From contig JAUWAU010000003.1 in the NCBI GenBank assembly GCA_030601885.1, positions 124,001 to 188,000 on the forward strand: a stretch of DNA of 64,000 nt. Reading direction: 5' to 3'. Every line of letters starts with the position of its first letter. The stretch's first letter is position 1. A program made the translations under genes and the position numbers. The notes below the pieces were generated by a model, which worked only from the letters and a program-made list of their open reading frames with translations, had not been told where the DNA came from and made no database searches. The DNA is from Armatimonadota bacterium. Lineage in GTDB: Bacteria; Armatimonadota; Zipacnadia; JAUWAU01. Of the stretch, positions 1 to 8,108 are shown one piece after another.

Positions 1-1151
1 AACAGCGTGCGCTCCCCGAGCCCGTCTCCGCTGGCTAACAGAGGCAGTAGGCTCACGCCGTCGAGCCCGCGCCCGGCCGGAGTTGGCGCATTCGCGGCCT
101 CCAGGTACGTCGGGAAGATGTCGAGGCTAATGCTCACCTCATGAATGATCTGGTTCGGTGCGATGGTCCCGGGCCAATGCGCAATGAGCGGCTCGCGGAT
201 GCCGCCCTCCCACAGAGAGCCTTTGGCGCCCAACAGGGGGGCGTTGCGGCCCGCTTTCCCGGTGCCGCCGTTGTCAGAGAGGAAGATGAGCAGCGTGTCC
301 TGCTCGAGCCCGAGGCGCCGGAGGGTCGCCGCGATCCTCCCCACTCCATCATCGATGGCCTCGACCATCTCGGCATACGTCTCTCTGCTCGCAGCGCCGG
401 GGCGCTGGCCGGAAGTGTGCGCGTCGCCGGGCCCCTGATAGGGGGAATGCGGCGCACCGTGCGGCACGTAGAGCAGGAAGGGCCTGTCTTTGTTCTCCTC
501 GATGAAGTGTACGGAGTGATCGGTGATCAACGTGGTCAGGTAGCCCTCTTCGGTGATCTCCACGTCGTTATGCCACCAGTCGTGCTTGCCGGTGTTGTCG
601 ATGTGGGCGAAGTAGTCCACGTTGCCGGCGATGAAGCCGCGATGGACGTCGAAGCCCTGCCTGGTCGGGCCGCACTCGGGGGCGTAGCCGAGATGCCACT
701 TGCCGAAGATGCCGGTCGCGTAGCCGGCGGCCTTGAGCAGATCGGCCATCGTTGTCTCGCCCGGGTCCATTCCCTGGGCCCGCTGTTTGGTGGTGAGCAC
801 AGCCGTGATGCCGCATCTCTGCTGATAGCGTCCGGTGAGGAGCCCGGCGCGGGTGGGGCTGCACACGGGTGCGGAGACGTAGAACTGGGTGAATCTGGCG
901 CCGCCCGCGGCGATAGCGTCGAGGTGGGGCGTCTTGATATCCGGAGCGCCATAGCAGCCCAAGTCCCCGTAGCCCAAGTCGTCAGCCATGATGAGGACGA
1001 AATTGGGGGGCCTGGCTGCTCCCGGATTGCCCTGGGCCCTGACGACACGGGGCAGGGCACACGCCGCCGCCCCCCCGGCCAATGCGCCCACGAACTGTCT
1101 TCTGGTTGATCGGGTCGTCCTCGAGTCTGTCGACCGCGCTTTCTTGTACAT
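1..1151 (-). CDS. Tat-exported arylsulfatase (3' end outside window)
   Basis: Sulfatase of the alkaline-phosphatase fold, expected to remove sulfate esters from polysaccharides or glycans outside the cytoplasm. The start ATG at 1151 has a GAGGAGG ribosome site just upstream. The N-terminus carries a twin-arginine signal (STRRQFVGALAGG, residues 15-27) and a probable cleavage site near VRAQ. The mature protein begins with the metal-binding FVLIMADDLGYGD (Asp57, Asp58). The CSPTR motif at residues 97-101 contains the Cys that a formylglycine-generating enzyme would convert. A later SDNGG block fits the family. The frame stays open to base 1, giving about 383 codons, so the C-terminus is missing here. 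A sulfatase-maturing enzyme is not visible in the window. The family assignment is secure; the substrate is unknown. Confidence 0.93.
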   Translation of the reverse strand, partial: MYKKARSTDSRTTRSTRRQFVGALAGGAAACALPRVVRAQGNPGAARPPNFVLIMADDLGYGDLGCYGAPDIKTPHLDAIAAGGARFTQFYVSAPVCSPTRAGLLTGRYQQRCGITAVLTTKQRAQGMDPGETTMADLLKAAGYATGIFGKWHLGYAPECGPTRQGFDVHRGFIAGNVDYFAHIDNTGKHDWWHNDVEITEEGYLTTLITDHSVHFIEENKDRPFLLYVPHGAPHSPYQGPGDAHTSGQRPGAASRETYAEMVEAIDDGVGRIAATLRRLGLEQDTLLIFLSDNGGTGKAGRNAPLLGAKGSLWEGGIREPLIAHWPGTIAPNQIIHEVSISLDIFPTYLEAANAPTPAGRGLDGVSLLPLLASGDGLGERTL

Positions 1152-1256
1152 CGTACGGCCTCCTCATGATGATGGCTGGAATCCCAGGAACCGTGCGGTG
1201 GCTGCCTCTCACATCGGTGGGTGACGGCCCTGTACGCGGGTGCCGGAGGCATCGCC

Positions 1257-2027
1257 CTATTGGGCCAATTCCTCCACGTGGCGGTCCCGCTCGGACCATT
1301 TGACGGGGCGGACTTCGTAGGCGCGGAGCGCCTCCAGTAGCTCGGGGCGAAGCTCTCGGCTGTCTGTATCGTTGACAATTGCGTAAAGCTGCGACCTCGG
1401 GGGGCGCCTATCGCGAGTATCTGACCACGCGAAGATCAGGAAGCCTGCTGTTTGCCTGTCGAGCACGTTGATGGCCCGAACAGCCCGTTCCGGTCTGTCC
1501 CTCGACGCGGGAATGACAAAGTCGAACCTGTGAGAGAGACCGCTCTTGCCGACGAGGTGGACTTGCGGCGTGAATCGGATCTCATGTGCCGCCAGGAAGC
1601 GCTCGACGTCCTCGCGGAAGAGCCGGGCGACCCGGGGCGGGGCAGCGACGAAGAGGTCGTTGACGGCCAGCATGGCCTGGAGCAGATTGTGTTTGCCCCT
1701 CGGGAAGTCCGCGTCGTTTGTCTCGACCACCAACTCGCCCTTTTCCTCGCGGACGCCCAGCCCTGCCAGAATCGTGCGCAGGAGCTCCTGACGACGCTCC
1801 GTTCTGAGATCCAGCCCCGAGATCGCCAAGTCGGACAGCGTGTACCCGTCATCGGTCAACAGGAGGCCTTGTGCGGTGCGCCTAACGTAGATCTGAAAAT
1901 GATCGTTGTGGCGGTCCAAGAAGGGCGTCGTAATCTCGCACACCCCCCCCACATCCGCGACGGTGATGCGTTGTCTCAGCCACCGCATATAGGAATCGAC
2001 GAGCTCGTCGCACGGGAGGGTGGGCAT
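1257..2027 (-). CDS. DUF1828/DUF1829 domain protein
   Basis: 256-residue protein of unknown function. Residues about 25-75 (TPFLDRHNDHFQIYV, then LLLTDDGYTLSDL) match the DUF1828 pattern as I remember it. The C-terminal part (FVIPASRDRPERAVRAINVL, then FLIFAWSDTR and IVNDTD) matches DUF1829. No signal peptide or membrane segment is visible, so it should be cytoplasmic. The ATG at 2025-2027 abuts the stop codon of the upstream gene with no spacer, indicating co-translation. The pair lies between metabolic genes and resembles accessory cargo. DUF1828 proteins have no established biochemical role that I know of. A role in defence or in a toxin-antitoxin pair is only a guess. Confidence 0.8.
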   Translation of the reverse strand: MPTLPCDELVDSYMRWLRQRITVADVGGVCEITTPFLDRHNDHFQIYVRRTAQGLLLTDDGYTLSDLAISGLDLRTERRQELLRTILAGLGVREEKGELVVETNDADFPRGKHNLLQAMLAVNDLFVAAPPRVARLFREDVERFLAAHEIRFTPQVHLVGKSGLSHRFDFVIPASRDRPERAVRAINVLDRQTAGFLIFAWSDTRDRRPPRSQLYAIVNDTDSRELRPELLEALRAYEVRPVKWSERDRHVEELAQ

Positions 2028-2465
2028 CTAGATCAACACCCCTTGGATATGCGGTACATCCTCGACATTGCAGAGCTGCAAGAAGTCCCTGAGGGTCTCG
2101 CACAGGTCGCTCGTGTCTCGGAACACATCGCCCGGCACGGCCTTGGCCCACTTGGTCTCATACGCCTCGCGGTAAACATGGAGATGGGGGCACGGGACCT
2201 CGGTGCCGTCGGGGTTGGTGTGCGGCGGACCGCCGACGTCCAGCCTCACCAATACAACCGTGCTAGCATAACGCTCCTGGTACGTGCACTTCGTCAGACG
2301 TATACGCCCTGCGCGATTGACGTCGAGGACGAAGCTCTCCCGCCCGTCCACCGAGACGAGGCCTCGAGTGAGGAAGTCGCCGGGACCTGGGAAGTCGATC
2401 GGCGACGGGTCAATGAAGCGCTTCGGGAACGCCATCAGAGCCTCCGCCTCTTGCTGTGTCAGCAT
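2028..2465 (-). CDS. DUF6978-like protein, partner of the DUF1828 gene
   Basis: 145-residue cytoplasmic protein of unknown function. It has an acidic N-terminus, a central RLTKCTYQERYASTVVLVRLDVGGPPHTNPDG stretch (cited here by its key parts RLTKCTYQERY and RLDVGGPPHTNPDG), and a C-terminal CPHLHVYREAYETKWA block. The order 'lysine-rich strand, RLD, H-NPDG, HLH-YRE, KWA' is what I recall for DUF6978. Its stop codon directly abuts the start of the DUF1828/1829 gene, so the two are almost certainly one transcript with coupled translation. A possible 68-codon frame overlaps its start. No catalytic signature is recognised. Confidence 0.7.
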   Translation of the reverse strand: MLTQQEAEALMAFPKRFIDPSPIDFPGPGDFLTRGLVSVDGRESFVLDVNRAGRIRLTKCTYQERYASTVVLVRLDVGGPPHTNPDGTEVPCPHLHVYREAYETKWAKAVPGDVFRDTSDLCETLRDFLQLCNVEDVPHIQGVLI

Positions 2466-2665
2466 ACGTTCTTCTCCCCGCTGTGGCAGGGCTGGCGATT
2501 GGCGCGAACGCTTAACCGCCGCTCACGAAGCAGGCGCTCGAACTCCGCCGACGCATCCTCGTCCACCCGCGCGGGATCCTCGGCCCGCTGCGGCAGCAAC
2601 TCCACCGATGCCTGGGGTCGCTGCCTGTGCAGCGCGCGGTCGTCTCGCGTCGGCCGTCGAGCCAC
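2459..2665 (-). CDS. Possible small basic protein upstream of the DUF6978 gene
   Basis: 68 codons, GTG start at 2665, with an AAGGAG ribosome site about 12 bases upstream. The end overlaps the start of the DUF6978 gene by 7 bases, which would fit translational coupling. The product is Arg/Glu-rich with a helical-looking middle (ASAEFERLLRERRLSVR). High-GC shadow frames are often Arg-rich, so the composition is weak evidence. If real it would be the first gene of the accessory operon, possibly an antitoxin-like or regulatory peptide. Nothing in the sequence establishes that. Confidence 0.33.
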   Translation of the reverse strand: MARRPTRDDRALHRQRPQASVELLPQRAEDPARVDEDASAEFERLLRERRLSVRANRQPCHSGEKNVC

Positions 2666-2726
2666 TACGTCATTGCTCCTTGTGCCACTGGTTCGCCTCG
2701 TCTAAACCACTTCCTCCGCAGGAAGC

Positions 2727-4769
2727 TCATCCCCCCAGGTTCAGATAATACCTCCCCGAGACCACCGGGTCAATGAAATAGTTGATGATGATGCGCCAGA
2801 GGATGCCGCCGACGAATATGTGCCCGAAGGCGAGACCGAGAAAGCCCGGCACGAGCTTGCGATACGTCGGCAGGCCACCGTAGCGCAGCGTCAGGCGCTG
2901 TGCGATCCAGGCGAGCAAGAAGGGCCACCAGTACGGCGAATGATCGCCGTACAGCGTCCCAAGGATGAAGCCCAGAGGGTGAAATGGGAAGTTGCAGAAC
3001 CGCGTGCGGAGCGCCGCCAGCAGGAGGGTGAAGCCGAGGCCCGCTCCGTACGCGCCGAGGATGGGCCGGCTGGGCCCGCGCGGCCTGTTGAGGGCCTCGC
3101 TGAGCTGCGTGTACTGGCCCCGCGACCAGTTCATCGCCCAGCTCCTGCCGGCCCGACCTATCTTGGCACCTATCAATGCCTGCCCGTAGCGATAGCCCAC
3201 GTCGAGGTGGTACCACCACGTCAGCATCATCGCGATCACGCAGATGAACAGCATCAGCATGATAATGCTGCGCCGACGCACGTTGGCGTAGTCGGCGAGG
3301 CGGAGCCCGTCGATGAAGTACTGCCCGGCGCTGTGGGCGAAGATGGTGCGCCCGATCCAAAAGAGGCCATAGAAGAGCACGGTTGCCTTTTCCCCGGCCA
3401 TGCGGAGGACCGCCTGCGTCCCCAGAAGGTGTGCCGGGGTTCGCTGATCGAAGCCGTACGGATGGTTCCAGGCCACCGGCGGGCCGGCCTCGGCGCGCAC
3501 GCGCGCTGCCACCAACACGTACATGTACAGCGTCGCGAAGTACAGCAGCAGGAGCAGCACGTTCTGGCCGGCCCAGGCCATCATGCCAACCAGCAGCACC
3601 GTTCCCAGCAGCAAGCCAATAACGAGGCCTCGGTAGGATAGCGCTTCATTGGCATCGTCGTCGGACGGACCGGAAATGACGCCTTGGAGCACTCGGCGCA
3701 GGTGCAGCCGCGCTATCCACAGCATCATGCCGGTGAGCGCGATGCACGCCCCGGCGCTGGCCTCCTGATAGTAGGGAAAGCCCGCCCCCTGGTAGCCCAT
3801 CTGCAGCCCAACGAGTTTCACCATCTTCATGAGGAAGTAGAAAAACCAGCCGGAAAGCAGAACCTCGCCAGACATCAGATACGACAGGCCCCACACCTCC
3901 AGAGCGAAGCTCATCCTGAGCGGACGCAGGTGGCGCCACGGCGGCTCCGTCAGTCCCGTGTCGATGGGAATATGCCACGCAAGCCCAGGCACAGCGGGAA
4001 AGAAGGCGTGGAGGATGTTGAGCCCATTGAAGGCGGTTGCCAACCCGAAACCGACCCACATGATTGGGTTGCGAAAGAAGCCCCGAGCCACTGACTCTCG
4101 CGTCAGTCCGCCGGTCATCTCGATGGGAAGAAACAGCAGTGGGAAGGTGAGCCGCTCCGCCTCCACCCATTGCCGGCGGAACAGCGCCACCAGACACATC
4201 ACGGTGAAGACGAGCACCATGTTGAACGTCGTCCACCAGAGCAGCGGCATCCACCACACGCCCCACGGCACTCTGCCGCCGGGGGTGCCCTCGAACCATC
4301 CCGTGATAATCCCCGCATCGTGCGGTGCGTAGAAAGCTGGGTAGTGGTCGAAGAGCTGAGCCCACTCGTTTGCCGGCGTGCCGAAGTACTGCCCAAACAG
4401 GAGGTAGTGGACAATGTAGCCGCCGCGATCCATGGAGAGCGAGACGCAGAGCGCGGCGTAGATCAGGAAAAGCTCGCCGCGAGAGAATGGCTGCAGGGCT
4501 GAGGGGAGTTGGCGGGTGCGGCTGACGTGGTGCAGCAGCACGTTGAGGCCCTGGAGCATCAGCAGAAACAGCAGCGCGGGGACCGGCGGGATGACATAGG
4601 GCACCCAGCAGATGCGGATGAAGCCCAGGCGCGTGATGCCCAGATACGTGGCTACCGTCAGCAGAACGGCTACCACCAGCGACCGCGCCGTTATGCCGAG
4701 CAGTCCTGGGGGCCCCTGATCCTCGGCTGCGCGTCTGCCGACGGCGCCTTCTCGGATGATGGTGCTCAT
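2727..4769 (-). CDS. Polytopic membrane protein, DUF6785 + DUF6784
   Basis: 680-residue integral membrane protein with about 14 hydrophobic segments. The N-terminal two thirds (LGFIRICWVPYVIPPVPALL, later LFLIYAALCVSLSMDRGG and WVEAERLTFPLLFLPIEM) have the character of DUF6785. The last about 100 residues (HPLGFILGTLYGDHSPYWWPFLLAWI, cited by HPLGFILGTLYG and YWWPFLLAWI) match DUF6784. Both are membrane domains of unknown function that I know mainly from polysaccharide-degrading uncultured bacteria. The overall layout resembles a transporter, but no transport motif is identifiable. The ATG at 4769 lacks a strong ribosome site. It stands alone on the minus strand, separated from the next gene by a 290-base divergent intergenic region. 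Confidence 0.75.
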   Translation of the reverse strand: MSTIIREGAVGRRAAEDQGPPGLLGITARSLVVAVLLTVATYLGITRLGFIRICWVPYVIPPVPALLFLLMLQGLNVLLHHVSRTRQLPSALQPFSRGELFLIYAALCVSLSMDRGGYIVHYLLFGQYFGTPANEWAQLFDHYPAFYAPHDAGIITGWFEGTPGGRVPWGVWWMPLLWWTTFNMVLVFTVMCLVALFRRQWVEAERLTFPLLFLPIEMTGGLTRESVARGFFRNPIMWVGFGLATAFNGLNILHAFFPAVPGLAWHIPIDTGLTEPPWRHLRPLRMSFALEVWGLSYLMSGEVLLSGWFFYFLMKMVKLVGLQMGYQGAGFPYYQEASAGACIALTGMMLWIARLHLRRVLQGVISGPSDDDANEALSYRGLVIGLLLGTVLLVGMMAWAGQNVLLLLLYFATLYMYVLVAARVRAEAGPPVAWNHPYGFDQRTPAHLLGTQAVLRMAGEKATVLFYGLFWIGRTIFAHSAGQYFIDGLRLADYANVRRRSIIMLMLFICVIAMMLTWWYHLDVGYRYGQALIGAKIGRAGRSWAMNWSRGQYTQLSEALNRPRGPSRPILGAYGAGLGFTLLLAALRTRFCNFPFHPLGFILGTLYGDHSPYWWPFLLAWIAQRLTLRYGGLPTYRKLVPGFLGLAFGHIFVGGILWRIIINYFIDPVVSGRYYLNLGG

Positions 4770-4996
4770 GTTGTGGTCGATGTACAGTCCTTCGCAGCCG
4801 CCCGCCAGAACTTCACCGTTGGTGCCCAGACGCTGATTCCGTCTGGGCCAGTCAGTTCCTCCAGACGGCTGTCAGCGGACCCACCCGGTAGGACCAGGAC
4901 GAAAGTCTCAACCGACCGCGCAGGTAAGCGCTGCACTGCACCACCTCCACCGTCTTCCCTTGACCCTTTCTCCTTTGCCCTGCCTCTGCCGGCCGC

Positions 4997-5026
4997 TTGA
5001 CACCTGAGAAGGCGCCGCCATATAAT
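4997..5026 (+). promoter_or_regulatory. Sigma70-type promoter of the small anchored protein
   Basis: Perfect -35 TTGACA at 4997-5002, 18-base spacer, perfect -10 TATAAT at 5021-5026. Transcription would begin near 5033. This excludes the upstream TTG at 4997 as a start codon for the following gene and supports the ATG at 5060. Confidence 0.8.
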
Positions 5027-5059
5027 GCGGCAACAGCAATGCTGAGGAGGGTGGGCAAT

Positions 5060-5395
5060 ATGCGGTGGGGAGTCATCTTGTGGCGTGGCGCGCTCTTGGT
5101 CGTCATAGGCTGTCTGGCGGTATTGGTCGTACGCTTCGTCAGCGCGCCGCCCGCGCCTGCGGTGGCACAGCCTCCTGAGCAACAGGCAGACGAGGCAGCG
5201 CCGCCCCCCGGCGTTAACGCGCTCGCGCCGATGGGCTATACCAGCCCTTTGGGCTACATCTCGAGCGGTCGCAAGACGACGGTGGTCGGCGGCAGCACAG
5301 AAGGCGTCCGGGTGTACGAACTTCGGCAATATGGGGGCAAATACGACGTGTCCGACGTGACCCAGGAGCCGGAGGGCGCCGCCGAGGAGCGTTGA
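5060..5395 (+). CDS. Small membrane-anchored protein with RVYELR...KYxVxDVT tail
   Basis: 111 residues. ATG at 5060 with GAGGAGGG 9 bases upstream, downstream of a near-perfect promoter. A single hydrophobic segment (ILWRGALLVVIGCLAVLVV, about residues 6-24) is followed by a Pro/Ala/Gln-rich linker and a small C-terminal domain ending VRVYELRQYGGKYDVSDVTQE. The same ending (LRVYELRRVGMKYQVTDVTKE, split here as LRVYELRRVG and KYQVTDVTKE) occurs in the 92-residue product at 50412-50690, so the two are paralogues. The topology suggests a small periplasmic domain tethered to the inner membrane. I do not recognise the family. Its neighbours (membrane protein, ABC exporter) do not reveal a function. 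Confidence 0.75.
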   Translation: MRWGVILWRGALLVVIGCLAVLVVRFVSAPPAPAVAQPPEQQADEAAPPPGVNALAPMGYTSPLGYISSGRKTTVVGGSTEGVRVYELRQYGGKYDVSDVTQEPEGAAEER

Positions 5396-5552
5396 GCTCA
5401 GCGTCGCGGCGTCAGGGCTCGAGGGCGACAGGCTGCCGTCGCGGTTATGATGGGCGGGCGCACGGCGCAGGCTTGAGGCCTGCGCTCAGTTTTTCTCGGC
5501 ATCACGGTTACCCGTGAGGTCGGTGCGGGAATGCTGAAGGTGAGCTTGGGGC

Positions 5553-6344
5553 ATGGCCGGTAACTGGAGCGTCATTCTCAACCGTCTCACCAAAGACTTC
5601 GATTCCTTCCGTGCCGTCAACGACGTGAACCTCTGGGTGCCGGAGGGGGAATTCTTCGGCTTCCTCGGGCCCAACGGCGCGGGGAAGACGACGACGATCA
5701 ATATGACCGTTGGGTTGCTCAAGCCCACCTACGGCACAGCCATCGTCGCCGGCCACGACGTGCTGACCGACCCGTTGGCCGTGAAAGCCAGCGTCGGCCT
5801 GCTGCCCGAGACACTCAACCTGTATGAGCGACTGTCGGCCCGCGAGTTCATCGAGTTCGCCGGCGTAATGTACGGGCTCAGCCGGAGCGAGAGCGGGGGG
5901 CGCACGGAGGAGCTCCTGGAGCTGATGGAGCTGACCGACGAAGCAGACAAGATGATCGTGGACTACAGCATGGGCATGAAGAAGAAGACGGCGCTGGCGG
6001 CCGCGCTCATCCACGATCCACGGGTGCTGTTTCTGGACGAACCGTTTATGGGCATCGATGCCATCTCGTCGCGAGCCATCAGGCAGGTGCTGCTGCAGCT
6101 CAAAGATAGGGGCACCACGATCTTCTTCAGCTCCCATGTGCTCGAAGTGGTGGAGCGCCTGTGCACCCGGGCGGCCATCATCCAGAAGGGCATCATCGTG
6201 GCCCAGGGGACGCTCCCCGAGCTGGCCGCGGCGGCCGGGCTGCCCGGCGACTCTCCGCTGGAGGACATCTTCCTGCGCCTCGTTGGGGCCGACATGCACG
6301 AGGAGGGCCTCAGTTGGATCAGCTCAAGACCCTCCTCTGGCTGA
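5553..6344 (+). CDS. ABC exporter ATP-binding subunit
   Basis: 263-residue cytoplasmic ATPase that would power the permease encoded immediately downstream. Walker A GPNGAGKTTT (about residues 38-47), a signature variant YSMGMKKK in place of LSGGQ, Walker B RVLFLDEPFMGID, and the switch histidine in FFSSHVLE are all present. The signature variant is typical of NatA-like ABC-2 exporters. ATG at 5553 is preceded by AAGGTGAG at 9 bases. The 3' end overlaps the permease start by 31 bases, so the two genes form a coupled operon. The exported substrate cannot be inferred. Confidence 0.92.
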   Translation: MAGNWSVILNRLTKDFDSFRAVNDVNLWVPEGEFFGFLGPNGAGKTTTINMTVGLLKPTYGTAIVAGHDVLTDPLAVKASVGLLPETLNLYERLSAREFIEFAGVMYGLSRSESGGRTEELLELMELTDEADKMIVDYSMGMKKKTALAAALIHDPRVLFLDEPFMGIDAISSRAIRQVLLQLKDRGTTIFFSSHVLEVVERLCTRAAIIQKGIIVAQGTLPELAAAAGLPGDSPLEDIFLRLVGADMHEEGLSWISSRPSSG

Positions 6345-7972
6345 AGTGGCGCCTCACCATCCGCGCCTACGAGCGCAGCCCCATGCGCCTGGCGGGGCTC
6401 ATCCTCGTCGTCATGATCCTCGGCGCAACGTCGGTGGCCATCGGGAGCGCGTGCTTCGCCGGCTTCGTGAAGCTCCCTGAACTCGTCGCCACGGAACTAC
6501 TGCACATAGTACTGCTCGGCCTGTGGTGCTTTTGGCTGTTCATGCCGGTTCTCGGGTTCCCACTCGGGGAGAGCTGCGATATCACCAAGCAGCTCGTCTT
6601 TCCCATACCCCGGATGCGCATGTTCATCGCCAGCATCCTGAGCAGCGCCATGGGGATCCCCATTCTCTTCCTGCTGCCCGTGCTCGGCGCCATCATCATC
6701 GGCTTCAGCCTCCGCAGCGACGTCGGACACGTCGTTAATACTCTCGCCGGAGCGCTCTCGGCCCTCGTCCTCGCGCTGTTCGTCCTGCATATTCTGAGCC
6801 TGGGGCAGACGCTCCTCATCATGCTGCTCGGTGTGCTGCGCAGTCGCCGATACCAGGATATGATCACCATCTTCCTGCCCTTCATAGGCGTCCTGTTCTT
6901 CCTGGGGTTTCACCTCGTCTTCAGAGCGACCGACCGCGAGGGCGTTAGCATTCAGGCCATCATGGCAGCGGAGCCATCCCGCTACTTGACGTACACCCCA
7001 AGCGGCCTCGCCGCCGCTGCCATCGACGCCGCGTCATACGGCGAGTATGGGCGGTTCGCGCTTTTCGCCGCTTTGCTGGCCGGCGTGACCGGCGTTGTCC
7101 TCTGGCTGGGCGGGCACCTGATGCAGAGGGTGTACGCGGGCGAGATCATCGACTCGCGTCGTTTGAGACGCCCCCGCACGGCGCCCGCTCGCGTGGCGGC
7201 CGAAGAGCCCATTCCCCGCTGGCTTCGCCTGGTGCCACCGGCGCTGCTTGCCGTAACAGTGAAGGAGCTGAGATACCTGTGGCGTGATCCCCAGATGAAG
7301 TCGGCACTGCTGGGTCTTGCGGTGCCCGTGCTGTGGATACTGGTGGCATCACAGTGGCGCATGTCGGGGCCGTTTATGCCCGCGATCATCGGCGGCATGT
7401 TCATCTTTGCCGGCGCGCCTCTTTCGATGAACATCTTCGGATACGACCGCGAGGGACTGCACATACTCTTTCTGTTCCCCTCGGATCGACGTCTTCTTCT
7501 CATTGGCAAGAACGTTCTCGGACTCGTTATCCTCATCGGAGTCAGCACAGTCGGAGTCACCGCTGCCGCAGCGTGGCTGCACCAGCTCAGCGTCGTGCCG
7601 AGGACGCTCCCGTTCCTGGTAGCCGCGAGCTTGGTCAATGTGGCCGGCGGAAACGTGGCCTCCATATACTTCCCGCTACGCGTGGTGGCCCGCGGCGAGA
7701 ATCCCTTCTCCCGATCTACCGAGAAAGGGTGCATCATTCACATCGTCCGTGGGTTGGTGTTCAGCGTTATGTTCGTTGCCACCCTTCCCATCGTGGCCGG
7801 CTTCCTGACGCCGCATTTCCTCGATCTGCCGACGCTGTACCTGGTGACGGCGCCTGTCAGCATCGTCTACGGCGCCGCCATGTACATCATCGTTCTCCCC
7901 TACGCTGCCTCCGCTCTGCTGCAGCGCGAAACGCGGCTCATCGAGATATGCACGGCCAGCGAGGAAGTGTAG
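6314..7972 (+). CDS. ABC-2-type exporter permease
   Basis: 552 residues when translated from TTG at 6314, which has GGAGG 7 bases upstream inside the ATPase gene. Earlier in-frame starts would read far into the ATPase gene and have no ribosome site. The product has about 12 hydrophobic segments in two halves separated by a polar stretch near RRLRRPRTAPARVAAEEPIP, consistent with a double-length ABC-2 permease. It pairs with the preceding ATPase. Its TAG stop lies inside a 14-bp-arm inverted repeat that may serve as a terminator. Substrate unknown. Confidence 0.85.
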   Translation: MDQLKTLLWLKWRLTIRAYERSPMRLAGLILVVMILGATSVAIGSACFAGFVKLPELVATELLHIVLLGLWCFWLFMPVLGFPLGESCDITKQLVFPIPRMRMFIASILSSAMGIPILFLLPVLGAIIIGFSLRSDVGHVVNTLAGALSALVLALFVLHILSLGQTLLIMLLGVLRSRRYQDMITIFLPFIGVLFFLGFHLVFRATDREGVSIQAIMAAEPSRYLTYTPSGLAAAAIDAASYGEYGRFALFAALLAGVTGVVLWLGGHLMQRVYAGEIIDSRRLRRPRTAPARVAAEEPIPRWLRLVPPALLAVTVKELRYLWRDPQMKSALLGLAVPVLWILVASQWRMSGPFMPAIIGGMFIFAGAPLSMNIFGYDREGLHILFLFPSDRRLLLIGKNVLGLVILIGVSTVGVTAAAAWLHQLSVVPRTLPFLVAASLVNVAGGNVASIYFPLRVVARGENPFSRSTEKGCIIHIVRGLVFSVMFVATLPIVAGFLTPHFLDLPTLYLVTAPVSIVYGAAMYIIVLPYAASALLQRETRLIEICTASEEV

Positions 7973-7997
7973 GGGCGACCTGCCAGGTCACCCCTAC
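7969..7997. repeat. GTAGGGG hairpin overlapping the permease stop codon
   Basis: Inverted repeat with arms GTAGGGGCGACCTG and CAGGTCACCCCTAC (13 of 14 positions pair, one base between the arms). It contains the permease TAG stop at 7970-7972. There is no T-tract, so termination is uncertain. It belongs to the same general class as the CTAC-ended hairpins elsewhere in the window. Confidence 0.6.
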
Positions 7998-8041
7998 ATC
8001 CTTGCCGCTTCGCCGGAGCGCACCCCGCAGCCCGCGATTCC

Positions 8042-8070
8042 TTGACGTTGCCACTGGCCGATGATATGCT
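8042..8070 (+). promoter_or_regulatory. Promoter of nnr
   Basis: -35 TTGACG at 8042-8047 and -10 TATGCT at 8065-8070 with a 17-base spacer. Predicted start of transcription is near 8077, upstream of the chosen ATG at 8109 and downstream of an in-frame ATG at 8061, which helps decide the start of the gene. Confidence 0.5.
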
Positions 8071-8108
8071 TCGGCGCAGTTGCACCCTTGGACGGCAGAG
8101 CACTCGCT

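Noticed and set aside
1452..2705. 417-codon plus-strand frame over the DUF1828 and DUF6978 genes
   Set aside because: The minus-strand products have recognisable domain patterns and abutting start/stop signals; the plus frame has neither.
4997..5059. TTG at 4997 as start of the small anchored protein
   Set aside because: That TTG is part of the -35 box of a near-perfect promoter, so it cannot lie in the transcript.
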